From Gammaproteobacteria bacterium (lineage in GTDB: Bacteria; Pseudomonadota; Gammaproteobacteria; Pseudomonadales; Pseudohongiellaceae): a DNA stretch of 62,187 nucleotides. The translations under genes and the position numbers were made by a program. Below, in pieces: positions 8,371 to 15,921 of this stretch. Location: contig JAFMKB010000008.1 of the NCBI GenBank assembly GCA_017853205.1, positions 1 through 62,187 of the forward strand, written 5' to 3'. The notes beneath the pieces were generated by a model. That model was not told the origin of the DNA, made no database searches, and saw nothing but the letters and a program-made list of their open reading frames with translations. How positions within the stretch are numbered: position 1 is the stretch's first letter; every line of letters starts with the position of its first letter.

Positions 8371-9408
8371 ATGGTCGACTGCAGCGGGATTATTTACGCC
8401 TACCAGATTGGCGAAGACGGAGCGGCGAAGTCTCTGCTACCAATTCAGCTCGACAGCGAAGGACTGCCAACGAGCGGCACCGTTGTGAATTCGGAGGTCT
8501 CAGCGCGAATCACAGCCTCACTCGAAGGGAGTGATCTTACTTGGGTACACCTCGACATAAACGATGCTAGCGCTAAAAGGTGGGCAGACGCCGAATTACC
8601 GTTTCTTGACTCGCTCACGCTCGACGCACTTTTTGCCGAGGAGACAAGACCGCGCATACTCGAATTCGACACCGGCACAATGCTTATCCTACGCGGCGTT
8701 AACCTCAACGCCAACGCCGAGCCTGAGGATATGGTTTCTATCAGACTGTGGATCGATGGCTCGCGAATAGTCAGTGTTCGTAAGCGTCGGCTTAAAGCGA
8801 TTACCGATCTGCGCGAAAGACTGGAAGCCGGTGTCGGCCCATGCAGCGCAGGGGATTTCATTACGCAGTTAACGAGCCGTCTGTTCGAGCGCATGGAGCC
8901 TGTTTTTACCGAGCTCGACGAACTATTAGACGACGCCGAAGAGCGGGTAATGGAAGCGGCAGATACGAAATACCGTGGGCAAATTACAGACATTCGCAAA
9001 CAGGCAATTGTTTTCCGACGATATATCGCACCGCAGCGCGATGTCATTGCTGCGCTGCGCGTATCCGACAAGCCTTGGCTAAACGAATTGCATAAAAGGC
9101 GACTACAAGAGTCATTAGACCGTGTGATTCGGTATTTAGAAGACATCGATACGATTCGAGAACGCGCTCAAATCGTAAAAGACGAACTAACGAGTGCGCT
9201 GTCTGACAAGATGAATAAGAACTTATATCTCTTGTCGGTCATTGCTGCTGTGTTTTTGCCACTGGGTTTTTTAACCGGCCTGCTCGGCGTCAACGTCGGT
9301 GGCTTACCCGGAGTCGATGACCCCGCTGCGTTTTGGATTTTCAGCGGCTTCCTTACAGTAATCATTGCGCTGCAGATTTGGCTATTTAAACGTTGGAAGT
9401 GGTTTTAG
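8371..9408 (+). CDS. zntB: ZntB/CorA-family divalent cation transporter
   Basis: Inner-membrane CorA-superfamily transporter of 345 residues: a large N-terminal cytoplasmic alpha/beta domain, a long charged helix (residues 190-290) and two C-terminal transmembrane helices (about 292-314 and 320-340). The pore motif between them is G306-V-N followed by VGGLPG. Canonical CorA has GMN; E. coli ZntB has GVN-LGGIPG, so this is the ZntB type and zinc is the likeliest ion, although the specificity is not proven. AAGGA precedes the ATG. It is the second gene of an operon with the MscS homologue, two bases after its stop. Confidence 0.87.
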   Translation: MVDCSGIIYAYQIGEDGAAKSLLPIQLDSEGLPTSGTVVNSEVSARITASLEGSDLTWVHLDINDASAKRWADAELPFLDSLTLDALFAEETRPRILEFDTGTMLILRGVNLNANAEPEDMVSIRLWIDGSRIVSVRKRRLKAITDLRERLEAGVGPCSAGDFITQLTSRLFERMEPVFTELDELLDDAEERVMEAADTKYRGQITDIRKQAIVFRRYIAPQRDVIAALRVSDKPWLNELHKRRLQESLDRVIRYLEDIDTIRERAQIVKDELTSALSDKMNKNLYLLSVIAAVFLPLGFLTGLLGVNVGGLPGVDDPAAFWIFSGFLTVIIALQIWLFKRWKWF

Positions 9409-9437
9409 CGGGAAGTCGCAATACTCAGGTTAAACCC

Positions 9438-9857
9438 TTATGCCGGGCTCAGGCGATGACGCGATCGCCACGCGACGTACGCGAGTCCGATAAAGGGAAT
9501 GGCAATTAAGAGCGCGGTTGGCTCGTTACTACCACGCGGGTCGGTCAGTCCCCAGTAAGCCATGCCAAAGGCAATCTGCAGTAAATACAGGCTCATCCAA
9601 GGTTGCAACCAGCTGCGCATGCGCCAGAGTCCGAGTGTGCCAGCACCATAGACGAACCAGTGGAGCAGTGCTCCAGCTTTGGCCGCCCAGCCGGTAAAAA
9701 GCACGCCAAACCAGACTTCCTGATCGACTTCTAAAGGCTTGATGAAAACATCCCAGGGCAGGTAGATAAACGTCATGTAGGCGCAAAAAGCGAGAATGGC
9801 ATTCATCCAAAGTGGCCTGCGCGCGAGGCCCTCGCGGAGCCAAATTACTGTAGTCAT
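9438..9857 (-). CDS. Four-helix inner-membrane protein, unknown function
   Basis: Small membrane protein of 139 residues that I do not recognise. It has four hydrophobic segments near residues 17-38, 50-78, 83-104 and 112-130, and many tryptophans (for example FTGWAAKAGALLHWFVYGAG). The C-terminus is short and basic. The frame is open to 9929, but ATG 9857 is preceded by AGGA and excludes a charged non-hydrophobic leader, so it is the better start. It lies 31 bp after the MOSC gene on the same strand, as the last gene of a cluster that begins with the CHRD gene at 13504. Confidence 0.7.
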   Translation of the reverse strand: MTTVIWLREGLARRPLWMNAILAFCAYMTFIYLPWDVFIKPLEVDQEVWFGVLFTGWAAKAGALLHWFVYGAGTLGLWRMRSWLQPWMSLYLLQIAFGMAYWGLTDPRGSNEPTALLIAIPFIGLAYVAWRSRHRLSPA

Positions 9858-9888
9858 TGGTTTTTTCCTGCAGCGTTGGAATGGAGTT

Positions 9889-10362
9889 TTATCCTTCTGT
9901 AATTGTCGAGCCGATCTCTGCGCTTCCACTTTTAATGATAATCGCCCTTAGTCCGCCGCGGTTGACTAGACCTGGTAGCACGCCTCGGTGCACCGTCGCT
10001 GCGAGGAACGCGCAGGGTTCGCATAGCTCTACGCCGCGGCAGCGAGCGCTGCCCACCATGAATTCCTTGTCGACTAACGCATTAAGATCGATGCCACTCG
10101 TAATGAGGTTGCGGCGGAAGTCGGCGTAGGTTAAGTCCGAATCTTTGGCCTGATTCGCTAAAAAATCATCGAGCACTGATTTGTCGATCAGGCTGAGGTG
10201 ATTTTCGGGCACGGGGTCTTCTGTCGAAAGACAGCGTTTGGCATGGGTATGATAGCGGTCGCCTACGATGCCTAGCCCAGCCTCTAGCTCAATTTTTTCG
10301 CGCGCCTCGGTCTCGCCGCGCTTCTCGGCAACGAGATAAATATGTTCAAGTGTGCCCGTCAT
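9889..10362 (-). CDS. MOSC-domain protein
   Basis: Stand-alone MOSC (molybdenum cofactor sulfurase C-terminal) domain protein of 157 residues. It shows the conserved early GLGIVGDRYH segment, the DFRRNLITSGIDLN region and, near residue 111, the Cys-containing CRGVELCEPCAFL loop followed by GVLPGLVNRGGLRA. MOSC proteins handle sulfur bound to molybdenum cofactor or detoxify N-hydroxylated compounds; which applies here is unknown. AAGGAG precedes the ATG at six bases. It lies between a VOC protein and a small membrane protein on the same strand. A molybdenum hydroxylase of the window (34.6-37.3 kb) is a conceivable but distant client. Confidence 0.85.
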   Translation of the reverse strand: MTGTLEHIYLVAEKRGETEAREKIELEAGLGIVGDRYHTHAKRCLSTEDPVPENHLSLIDKSVLDDFLANQAKDSDLTYADFRRNLITSGIDLNALVDKEFMVGSARCRGVELCEPCAFLAATVHRGVLPGLVNRGGLRAIIIKSGSAEIGSTITEG

Positions 10363-10418
10363 CTTCTACTCCTTTGAACCCAGTTAACAGCGCCGCGTTT
10401 GAGCTTGGAGCCAGTGGT

Positions 10419-10838
10419 TTAGTCGGACAGCAACGCCATGACCGCCCCTTCCGGATCTTTGATCACGCAAAAGTTGCTGCCGCCCATGCGCCGAGGGCCG
10501 TCGAGTACTTCGCCGCCTAGGCGTCTGCAAGTGTCTGCGCTTTCGTGTACCGAGGCAACGCGCACATAGACCAGCCATTGGCTCGGCAGGTTTGCATTGG
10601 GCCCGCGTGAATGGCAGATACCGGCAACGGTGTCTCTGCCCTCGGGTGTGTGTATGCTGTAGTCGCTATAGCTGCCCATGTCGACATCATCAGCTTTCCA
10701 GCCAACCACCGACGCGTAAAAATTCTTTACTCGGGAAGCATCATTGACGGTTAGGTCGAGCCATTCAATCTGACCGATTACCTGGCCGTTTTCCTGTTCG
10801 TCTTCCTGTTCGTCTTCGCGATGCTCTTCTTCGTTCAT
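10419..10838 (-). CDS. VOC (glyoxalase/bleomycin resistance) superfamily protein
   Basis: Single vicinal-oxygen-chelate domain protein of 139 residues. The core starts at IGQIEWLDLTVNDASRVKNF and contains the paired beta-alpha-beta modules, ending CVIKDPEGAVMALLS. This resembles the YycE/CarboxyVinyl-like VOC proteins of unknown substrate. The first 20 residues are an acidic Glu/Asp/Gln stretch partly made by a 12-bp DNA repeat (10791-10814). The expected first metal His is not obvious, so enzymatic activity is uncertain. It starts three bases after the stop of the PQQ dehydrogenase gene, with GGAAG inside that gene's end, so translation of the two is probably coupled. Confidence 0.8.
   Translation of the reverse strand: MNEEEHREDEQEDEQENGQVIGQIEWLDLTVNDASRVKNFYASVVGWKADDVDMGSYSDYSIHTPEGRDTVAGICHSRGPNANLPSQWLVYVRVASVHESADTCRRLGGEVLDGPRRMGGSNFCVIKDPEGAVMALLSD
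10791..10814. repeat. 12-bp direct repeat inside VOC gene
   Basis: TTCCTGTTCGTC occurs twice in tandem, followed by a partial third copy. On the coding strand it encodes the repeated Asp-Glu-Gln-Glu acidic leader of the VOC protein. Copy-number slippage here would change only the length of the acidic tail and keep the frame. Confidence 0.8.
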
Positions 10839-10841
10839 GAT

Positions 10842-12989
10842 TTATTCTTCCGGAAGACTAAAGACATAAAGCGCATTACCCCAACGCGGATAAGTTATCT
10901 CCGTCGCGATAACGTCGGGCACTGTCCGCGGACTCGTGCCACCAACCGCGCTTGTTACCGCGATGTATTGCTTTCCGTCGATTGCGAAACTCACGGGATG
11001 ACCTTGAACGGAGGTACCTAGGCGTGTCTCCCACAGTACCTCTCCAGTACGCGCGTTAAGCGCCTTGAAGCGGCGATCTAAGTCGCCAACGAAGACGAGA
11101 TCGCCGCCGGTCGACATTGTGCCCGTGTGGAAAGAAGCCCGCTGCTGATGGCTCCAGACTTCTTCCATTGTATCGACATCGTAGGCGCCGATTTTGCCGA
11201 GATTGCCGTCGGTGCCGGGCATTTCGAAAAACTTTCGGCTCGCTGCTAAACCGCCACCGCCTTGTACGAGGGCAACTTCGCGTGCCGCGTTTTCTAAACA
11301 GGTTTGGCTAAGCGGGGCGATCATCAAGCCGCTAGGTTCATGATAGGTCATTGAGTGCCAGTCTTTGCCGCCTGCGCTGCTCGGGCATGCCGACGTCCAC
11401 TCGTTAAGTTTGGCATTCTGGATATCTTCCCGGTAGGTTACGCGGCCGGTAACGGAATCGATATCGGTAAAGGCGTTTTGGAATACTGTTTCCTTATAGC
11501 CTTTAAATTCACCAGAGACGCGATCATGCTTCCAGAGAATGCCGTATTTGCCGAGCGAGAACACAAGCTTCTCTTCTCCACGGTTTACGAGTACGCGCTC
11601 AAACACCTCGTCCAGATCGAGTGCCTCGGCGGGCACGTGCTGGAAATGCCAGTTGAGTGTGCCATCGTCTATGTTGACGGCAACTGTCGAATTAGTGAAA
11701 AGACCTTCATCGTGAATCGTGAGATGACGACTCACGGGCACCCAAGGCTTTTGCTGTGCCGTGCCCCAGTAGGTGAGCTTAAGCTCGGGGTCATAGCTGC
11801 CGGTTATCCATGTCTCACCGCCCGCGCGGAAAATATCGTCGAGCTCACCCCACGTATCGCCGCCCGGCTCATTGGCCTTGGCAATAGTGTTGAAGCGCCA
11901 TTCGAGTTTGCCAGTGTTAGCGTCGTGGGCGCTGATATAGCAGTCGTCCTTTATGTAACGAGCGCAGCCCGCTAGCCCGAGAATCACCCGTCCGTCGGCA
12001 ACGATCGGTCCGCTCGAATTCTCGAAACCCTGAGAGTTGTCTGCAACTGCGGTCTCCCATAATTGCTTACCGGTGCGCGCATCCAGGGCAACGAGTCTTG
12101 CATCGGTAGTTGCTTGGATAATCTTGTCGTCATAGATTGCTATGTTGCGCATATCCTGGCGATTCGCAGGCCCCGTCCAGTGTTCCCAAATTAACTCACC
12201 TGTCTTGCCGTCGAGCGCCTGAATAACGTTCCCGGGGTTAATAAGATAAATAATCCCGTTGTACACCAGAGGCGAAGGCTCTGAATCCCCCTCGTGCATA
12301 TTCCAGACCCATTCGAGACTGAGGCTGCCGACATTGGTGGTGTCTATTTGATCGAGAGGGCTGTAGCTATGCGCGTCGTAGCTCCGTCTGATCATTGGCC
12401 AGTCTGCGGGATTCGGTGATTCGAGCATCGCATCGGTAATCGGCACGAAAGGTACAAATTCGTCGACGTTGCCGGCGACAGTAATTCCCTCGGGTGCAGG
12501 CGGCTCGCTTCTCTGGCGATTGGCGAGTTGCGCTGAGGCATTCTCCGCAATCTTAAATTCGGTCGTAGTGGTTATCGCTGCGGTTATCCCATCGACACCG
12601 TTGGTGTTGAGAATGTGTGCGGTGATTGCTAGGTAATCGGCATCAACCAATCCTTCGTTTCCACCTGGGGGCATGTTTGCCTTGATATTGCTGAACAAAA
12701 GACTAGGCGTTCGTTCACCCCAGCGCTGCATAAAGGGCCTACCCGAAAGCAGCGGGCCGAGCGTCGTACCTTCGAGATTTGCGCCATGGCACGCGGCGCA
12801 GTTGGCTGCGAATTTTTCCGCGCCGACTGCAGCTTGGTCGCCAAACGGGCTGCTCGTAGAGTCGGCAGAAATGGTCTCTATCTCCTGCTCCGGCGCTTCA
12901 TTGCAAGCAGCCAAGCCAAAGGCTATCGGTAGACAGAATAGCGCGCTGCGCAAGAAACTGGGTTGGAGGCGTGACTTTTGCATTTTCAT
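10842..12989 (-). CDS. Lipoprotein cytochrome c-PQQ dehydrogenase (quinohemoprotein)
   Basis: Periplasmic quinoprotein dehydrogenase with its heme domain at the N-terminus. A signal ends in the lipobox LAAC (Cys29 from the chosen ATG). A class I cytochrome c domain follows with C64-AAC-H68 and a likely Met ligand in NMPPGG. From about residue 170 on there is an eight-bladed PQQ propeller with repeated W-motifs such as DGKTGELIWEH, DARTGKQLWET and NARTGEVLWET. Soluble quinohemoprotein alcohol dehydrogenases usually carry the heme domain at the C-terminus. The substrate, presumably an alcohol or aldehyde, is unknown. The frame extends to TTG 13016, but the ATG at 12989 gives a better signal peptide; its ribosome-binding site is weak. 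It follows the CHRD gene by 38 bp and is followed by the VOC gene. Confidence 0.87.
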   Translation of the reverse strand: MKMQKSRLQPSFLRSALFCLPIAFGLAACNEAPEQEIETISADSTSSPFGDQAAVGAEKFAANCAACHGANLEGTTLGPLLSGRPFMQRWGERTPSLLFSNIKANMPPGGNEGLVDADYLAITAHILNTNGVDGITAAITTTTEFKIAENASAQLANRQRSEPPAPEGITVAGNVDEFVPFVPITDAMLESPNPADWPMIRRSYDAHSYSPLDQIDTTNVGSLSLEWVWNMHEGDSEPSPLVYNGIIYLINPGNVIQALDGKTGELIWEHWTGPANRQDMRNIAIYDDKIIQATTDARLVALDARTGKQLWETAVADNSQGFENSSGPIVADGRVILGLAGCARYIKDDCYISAHDANTGKLEWRFNTIAKANEPGGDTWGELDDIFRAGGETWITGSYDPELKLTYWGTAQQKPWVPVSRHLTIHDEGLFTNSTVAVNIDDGTLNWHFQHVPAEALDLDEVFERVLVNRGEEKLVFSLGKYGILWKHDRVSGEFKGYKETVFQNAFTDIDSVTGRVTYREDIQNAKLNEWTSACPSSAGGKDWHSMTYHEPSGLMIAPLSQTCLENAAREVALVQGGGGLAASRKFFEMPGTDGNLGKIGAYDVDTMEEVWSHQQRASFHTGTMSTGGDLVFVGDLDRRFKALNARTGEVLWETRLGTSVQGHPVSFAIDGKQYIAVTSAVGGTSPRTVPDVIATEITYPRWGNALYVFSLPEE

Positions 12990-13027
12990 GTCTGTTCTCG
13001 CTTCAAAAAATTTCAATAGAGTTGCGG

Positions 13028-13504
13028 TTAGGGCTGCGCAAACAACCAGCCGCGGAGTTCGCCAGCAGGGTTTGTTGCGCTATGAATCTGCACGTATAGG
13101 GCGTTCGCTTTTAGCGCTGCCACCTGTTCGTCCGTAAGCTCAATTTCAGCGCTTAGTTTACCGCTTGTACCCGCGGTCGCGGTGAGCGCTGCAACAACCG
13201 GACCTGGTTGCGCGGGCGGGCCGTTGTGAATATGCGCCATGGTGGCCGCTGAGCTCATGCCGGCAAACTCTCCTGTTAGCGTGAGCCTATTGCCTGCGAG
13301 AGAGGCGACAGCCTCGCCGCCGCCGGTAATAGTGTTCTTAGTCTGAGGCGTGGTAGGCATGGGAGAAAGTCGCGCGCGAAAACCGCTCGCTTCGGCGGCT
13401 ATCGCTTCGTTCAGAGTGAGGCTCGACGCGGAGATCACGAGAACGAGAGATAAACAGAGCTTCGATACGCGGCTCAGAGTCTGAGTAAGCTTGGAATATG
13501 TCAT
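13028..13504 (-). CDS. Exported CHRD-domain protein
   Basis: Exported protein of 158 residues with a single CHRD domain, a fold first described in chordin and frequent in bacterial secreted proteins of unknown role. The signal peptide ends near AIAAEASG. The domain shows the marker segments GEAVASLAGNRLTLTGEF, TMAHIHNGP, LYVQIHSATNPAGELRGWL at the C-terminus. The two conserved His residues (AHIHNG and VQIHS) are present. ATG 13504 follows AAGGAG at five bases; the frame upstream to 13552 is therefore not used. It is the first gene of the five-gene minus-strand cluster, and a 20-bp palindrome lies just upstream of its ribosome-binding site. Confidence 0.87.
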   Translation of the reverse strand: MTYSKLTQTLSRVSKLCLSLVLVISASSLTLNEAIAAEASGFRARLSPMPTTPQTKNTITGGGEAVASLAGNRLTLTGEFAGMSSAATMAHIHNGPPAQPGPVVAALTATAGTSGKLSAEIELTDEQVAALKANALYVQIHSATNPAGELRGWLFAQP

Positions 13505-13518
13505 AGCTGCTCCTTTAT

Positions 13519-13538
13519 TTTTAATGACTACATTAAAA
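13519..13538. promoter_or_regulatory. 20-bp palindrome ahead of the CHRD-PQQ cluster
   Basis: TTTTAATG (13519-13526) and CATTAAAA (13531-13538) form a perfect eight-base inverted repeat around ACTA. It ends four bases before the AAGGAG ribosome-binding site of the CHRD gene (minus strand). It could be an operator for a regulator not encoded next to it, or a leader hairpin. A second inverted repeat, AGAGAC-CAGC-GTCTCT, lies at 13560-13575 further upstream. Confidence 0.6.
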
Positions 13539-13604
13539 CGCAGCCCGACCAAAAGGTATAGAGACCAGCGTCTCTCATCCTACTTGCCTGCGACTTACTT
13601 GCTA

Positions 13605-13663
13605 CTTGAATGGCCGCTTGAATGGCCGCTTGGATAGCCCTTGAATAGCCCCTTGAATAGTCA
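13605..13663. repeat. 11-12 bp tandem repeat, five copies
   Basis: Five contiguous units beginning CTTGAATGG or CTTGAATAG lie at 13605-13616, 13617-13628, 13629-13639, 13640-13651 and 13652-13663. The first two are identical, the third is one base shorter. The array sits between the CHRD operon and the SRAP gene, whose ATG is 70 bp downstream, in the region expected to hold its promoter. Confidence 0.82.
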
Positions 13664-13733
13664 CGGTGCGCATTATAAGTTCGGGCCTACCGCGCGGCTA
13701 AACTGTGGCGCGGCAAAATCCCGGAGGTCATTC

Positions 13734-14426
13734 ATGTGTGGTCGATTTAATCTGATAGATAGCCCGCAGGTACAGCTTCTTTGCGCCATGTTAGGTGTTC
13801 CCGTGCCAATCAATAATTTTCGCGCCGACATTGCACCTGGCGCACCAATCGCGATCGTTCTCGAACAAATCGATGCGCAGGGATTGAAGGTGCGTCAGGT
13901 GAGCGAGGCAATCTGGTGGTTGCTGCTAGACCCCAAAAGTCTTGCACCTAACTACAAGTACGCAAGCTTCAACTCGCGGTCCGACAAACTCGATAGTCCG
14001 CGGGCGGCAGCCTACGCGCCTTATCGCGAGTCACGCTGCATCATCCCAGCGAGCGCATTTATTGAAGGACTCGGTGATAAGAAAACCTATCATAAGATCG
14101 AACTTGAAGAGTCGGCAATTGCTTTCGGCGGTGTGTACAAACGCTATTTGAACAGAGAGACGGGGGAGTCGGTGCTTGGCGCATCAATAATTACGTTGCC
14201 ACCACTACTCCCGCAATGGCAGCATATTCATCCCAAATCATTACCGCTGATGCTCGATATGAACAACAAAGAGCTGATCGATCGGTGGTTAGATCCCGCG
14301 TTTGATCGCGTCGAAGAGTTTGCAGAGGTGCTTGAACCAAGGGTGATAGCAGCAATGAAAGTAACGCCAGTCGACAGACCTAGCCGCTGGAATCCAATTG
14401 CGGATTCCTTCCTGATCGTGGCCTAG
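13734..14426 (+). CDS. yedK: SRAP (HMCES/YedK) abasic-site DNA-protein crosslink protein
   Basis: SOS-response-associated peptidase family protein of 230 residues. Family members use Cys2 to form a thiazolidine crosslink with abasic sites in single-stranded DNA and so shield them. Here the protein begins M-C2-GRFNLID, and the exposed Cys2 fixes the start: ATG 13734 has GGAGG six bases upstream, whereas the longer frame from 13641 would bury the cysteine. Further family features are NFRADIAPGAPIAIV, CIIPASAFIEGL (active-site Glu region) and HIHPKSLPLML (conserved His). It is a single gene; no LexA box was recognised upstream. Confidence 0.93.
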   Translation: MCGRFNLIDSPQVQLLCAMLGVPVPINNFRADIAPGAPIAIVLEQIDAQGLKVRQVSEAIWWLLLDPKSLAPNYKYASFNSRSDKLDSPRAAAYAPYRESRCIIPASAFIEGLGDKKTYHKIELEESAIAFGGVYKRYLNRETGESVLGASIITLPPLLPQWQHIHPKSLPLMLDMNNKELIDRWLDPAFDRVEEFAEVLEPRVIAAMKVTPVDRPSRWNPIADSFLIVA

Positions 14427-14468
14427 TTGATTAAACAGCGCCTCTCAATACGAGACGAAGGCCAGTGC

Positions 14469-15905
14469 CTAGATTGCGAACCAAATGATCAGTGCGCAGC
14501 ATCCTAGTAAGAACTGGCTGCGACGGTCCTGCATAGCAAACCTGACTGGGTCCTCCTGTAATTCACCGGCGCGCGCAATTCGCCAAAGCCGCAGCACGAG
14601 GTAAATCATGGGCGGACAAACACCGAGTAGGATTAGCGGTTCGCTGTAGAGTTGAGTGGTCGACGGTGCCAACGCATAGAATGCGAAGACGCCAATCGCT
14701 GCGAGATTTGCCGCGAGGCCAAGTCTTCGAATGAGCGCTAAATGGGACACATGATAGCCGCGCCCTGCGCTTGTCAATTTTCCTGCACTCTCCAGATTCA
14801 TGAGTTCAGCGTGGCGTTTAACAAGGGCGAGGCCAAAGAACAGGAAAAGTGAGAAAGCGAGTAACCAATCGGTAGTGGTTACCCCAATGGCGGCAGAACC
14901 CGCAACGATACGTAGTGTAAATAAGCCAGCCAACACTAAGGCGTCGATTAGAAAATAAGCTTTGATATACAGGCTGTATAAAAGGGTTGTCGTCCAATAC
15001 GCGGCGAGCGTAAAGACAAATACCGAAGGCAAGGCTGTCGCAATCACAAGCGAGGCAAATAGAAGAAGAGGCGCCGCGACAAAGCCGACACGCAAAGACA
15101 GCTCTCCAGATGCGAAGGGCCTTTTGTGTTTACTCACGTGCTGGCGATCGCTTTCTAGGTCGAGCATATCGTTAAGCAAGTACACGCTGGATGAACACAG
15201 GCTAAAGCTCATAAAGCCAACGCAGGCGGCGAATAGCAGCGATAGGTCGTCTGCTTGGTGAGACAGGAGTAACGGTAAAAACAGCAGGCTGTTCTTTAAC
15301 CATTGATGGGGTCGCAGCGCGCGGTAGAAGGCCTTCATGCGCGAACTCGGCACATCAAAATGAAGTGTTTCCCTACCTGTTTGCTCTTGCGAATCAAGCT
15401 GCGCTCGAATGGTTTTAGATGCGTTGACTGTGATTCGCTGCTCGGCCTGTTGCCAAATAATAAGATCTGGCGCCGAGTCACCCGCGTAGCCAAATGCTCC
15501 GTCGCCGCACAGATGCCGAATACGTAGCAGTTTGTTTTGCCCTTTAAGATTCGTGTGTTCGTCGCTACCGATGGCATCGACGAAATGCCCCAAGTGAGCA
15601 GCGACGAGTCGCGTTAACCGCTGATCGCTTGCAGAAATCAAAATCAGATCGCGTCCTCTGTCGGCCTCGCAGCGAAGAAAGGCCTCGAACTCAGGATTAC
15701 GAGGCTGACTTTCGATAATCGGCTGCGCGTGATTGGCGACTTCGAACTTGAGGCGCGCTCGCCCGCGCAAGAGCCAGAAAGGGGCGAGCAAAAGAATCCA
15801 AGGTCTATGCCGCAATAGCCAGAGCACGGATTCAAATAATAAGTCCGATTTCAGCACCGTGCCATCAAGGTCGACAAAAAGAGGAATAGTTTTATTTGGG
15901 TGCAT
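14469..15905 (-). CDS. HAD phosphatase-UbiA prenyltransferase fusion (polyprenyl-P phosphoribosyltransferase type)
   Basis: Two-domain protein of 478 residues. Residues 1-195 are a HAD hydrolase: motif I DLDGTVLKSD near residue 12, motif II LILISAS near 90 and motif IV FGYAGDSAPD near 147. Residues 205-478 are a UbiA membrane domain with about eight helices and the Asp-rich motif NDMLDLESDRQHVSKHKRP near 265, like decaprenyl-phosphate 5-phosphoribosyltransferase (Rv3806c) of mycobacteria. In that pathway a separate phosphatase removes the 5-phosphate, so the fused HAD domain could do this step (inference). It lies 16 bp after the DprE2-like gene and is the last gene of the DprE1/DprE2/UbiA operon. 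Menaquinone or ubiquinone synthesis is less likely in this context. Confidence 0.85.
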   Translation of the reverse strand: MHPNKTIPLFVDLDGTVLKSDLLFESVLWLLRHRPWILLLAPFWLLRGRARLKFEVANHAQPIIESQPRNPEFEAFLRCEADRGRDLILISASDQRLTRLVAAHLGHFVDAIGSDEHTNLKGQNKLLRIRHLCGDGAFGYAGDSAPDLIIWQQAEQRITVNASKTIRAQLDSQEQTGRETLHFDVPSSRMKAFYRALRPHQWLKNSLLFLPLLLSHQADDLSLLFAACVGFMSFSLCSSSVYLLNDMLDLESDRQHVSKHKRPFASGELSLRVGFVAAPLLLFASLVIATALPSVFVFTLAAYWTTTLLYSLYIKAYFLIDALVLAGLFTLRIVAGSAAIGVTTTDWLLAFSLFLFFGLALVKRHAELMNLESAGKLTSAGRGYHVSHLALIRRLGLAANLAAIGVFAFYALAPSTTQLYSEPLILLGVCPPMIYLVLRLWRIARAGELQEDPVRFAMQDRRSQFLLGCCALIIWFAI

Positions 15906-15921
15906 GACGGCGGCGAGCCTC

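Noticed and set aside
8445-9146. Minus-strand frame of 233 codons
   Set aside because: Antisense to the zntB-type gene; Ser/Arg-rich composition is that of a shadow frame.
11355-11975. Plus-strand frame of 206 codons
   Set aside because: Antisense to the PQQ dehydrogenase propeller, no recognisable domain.
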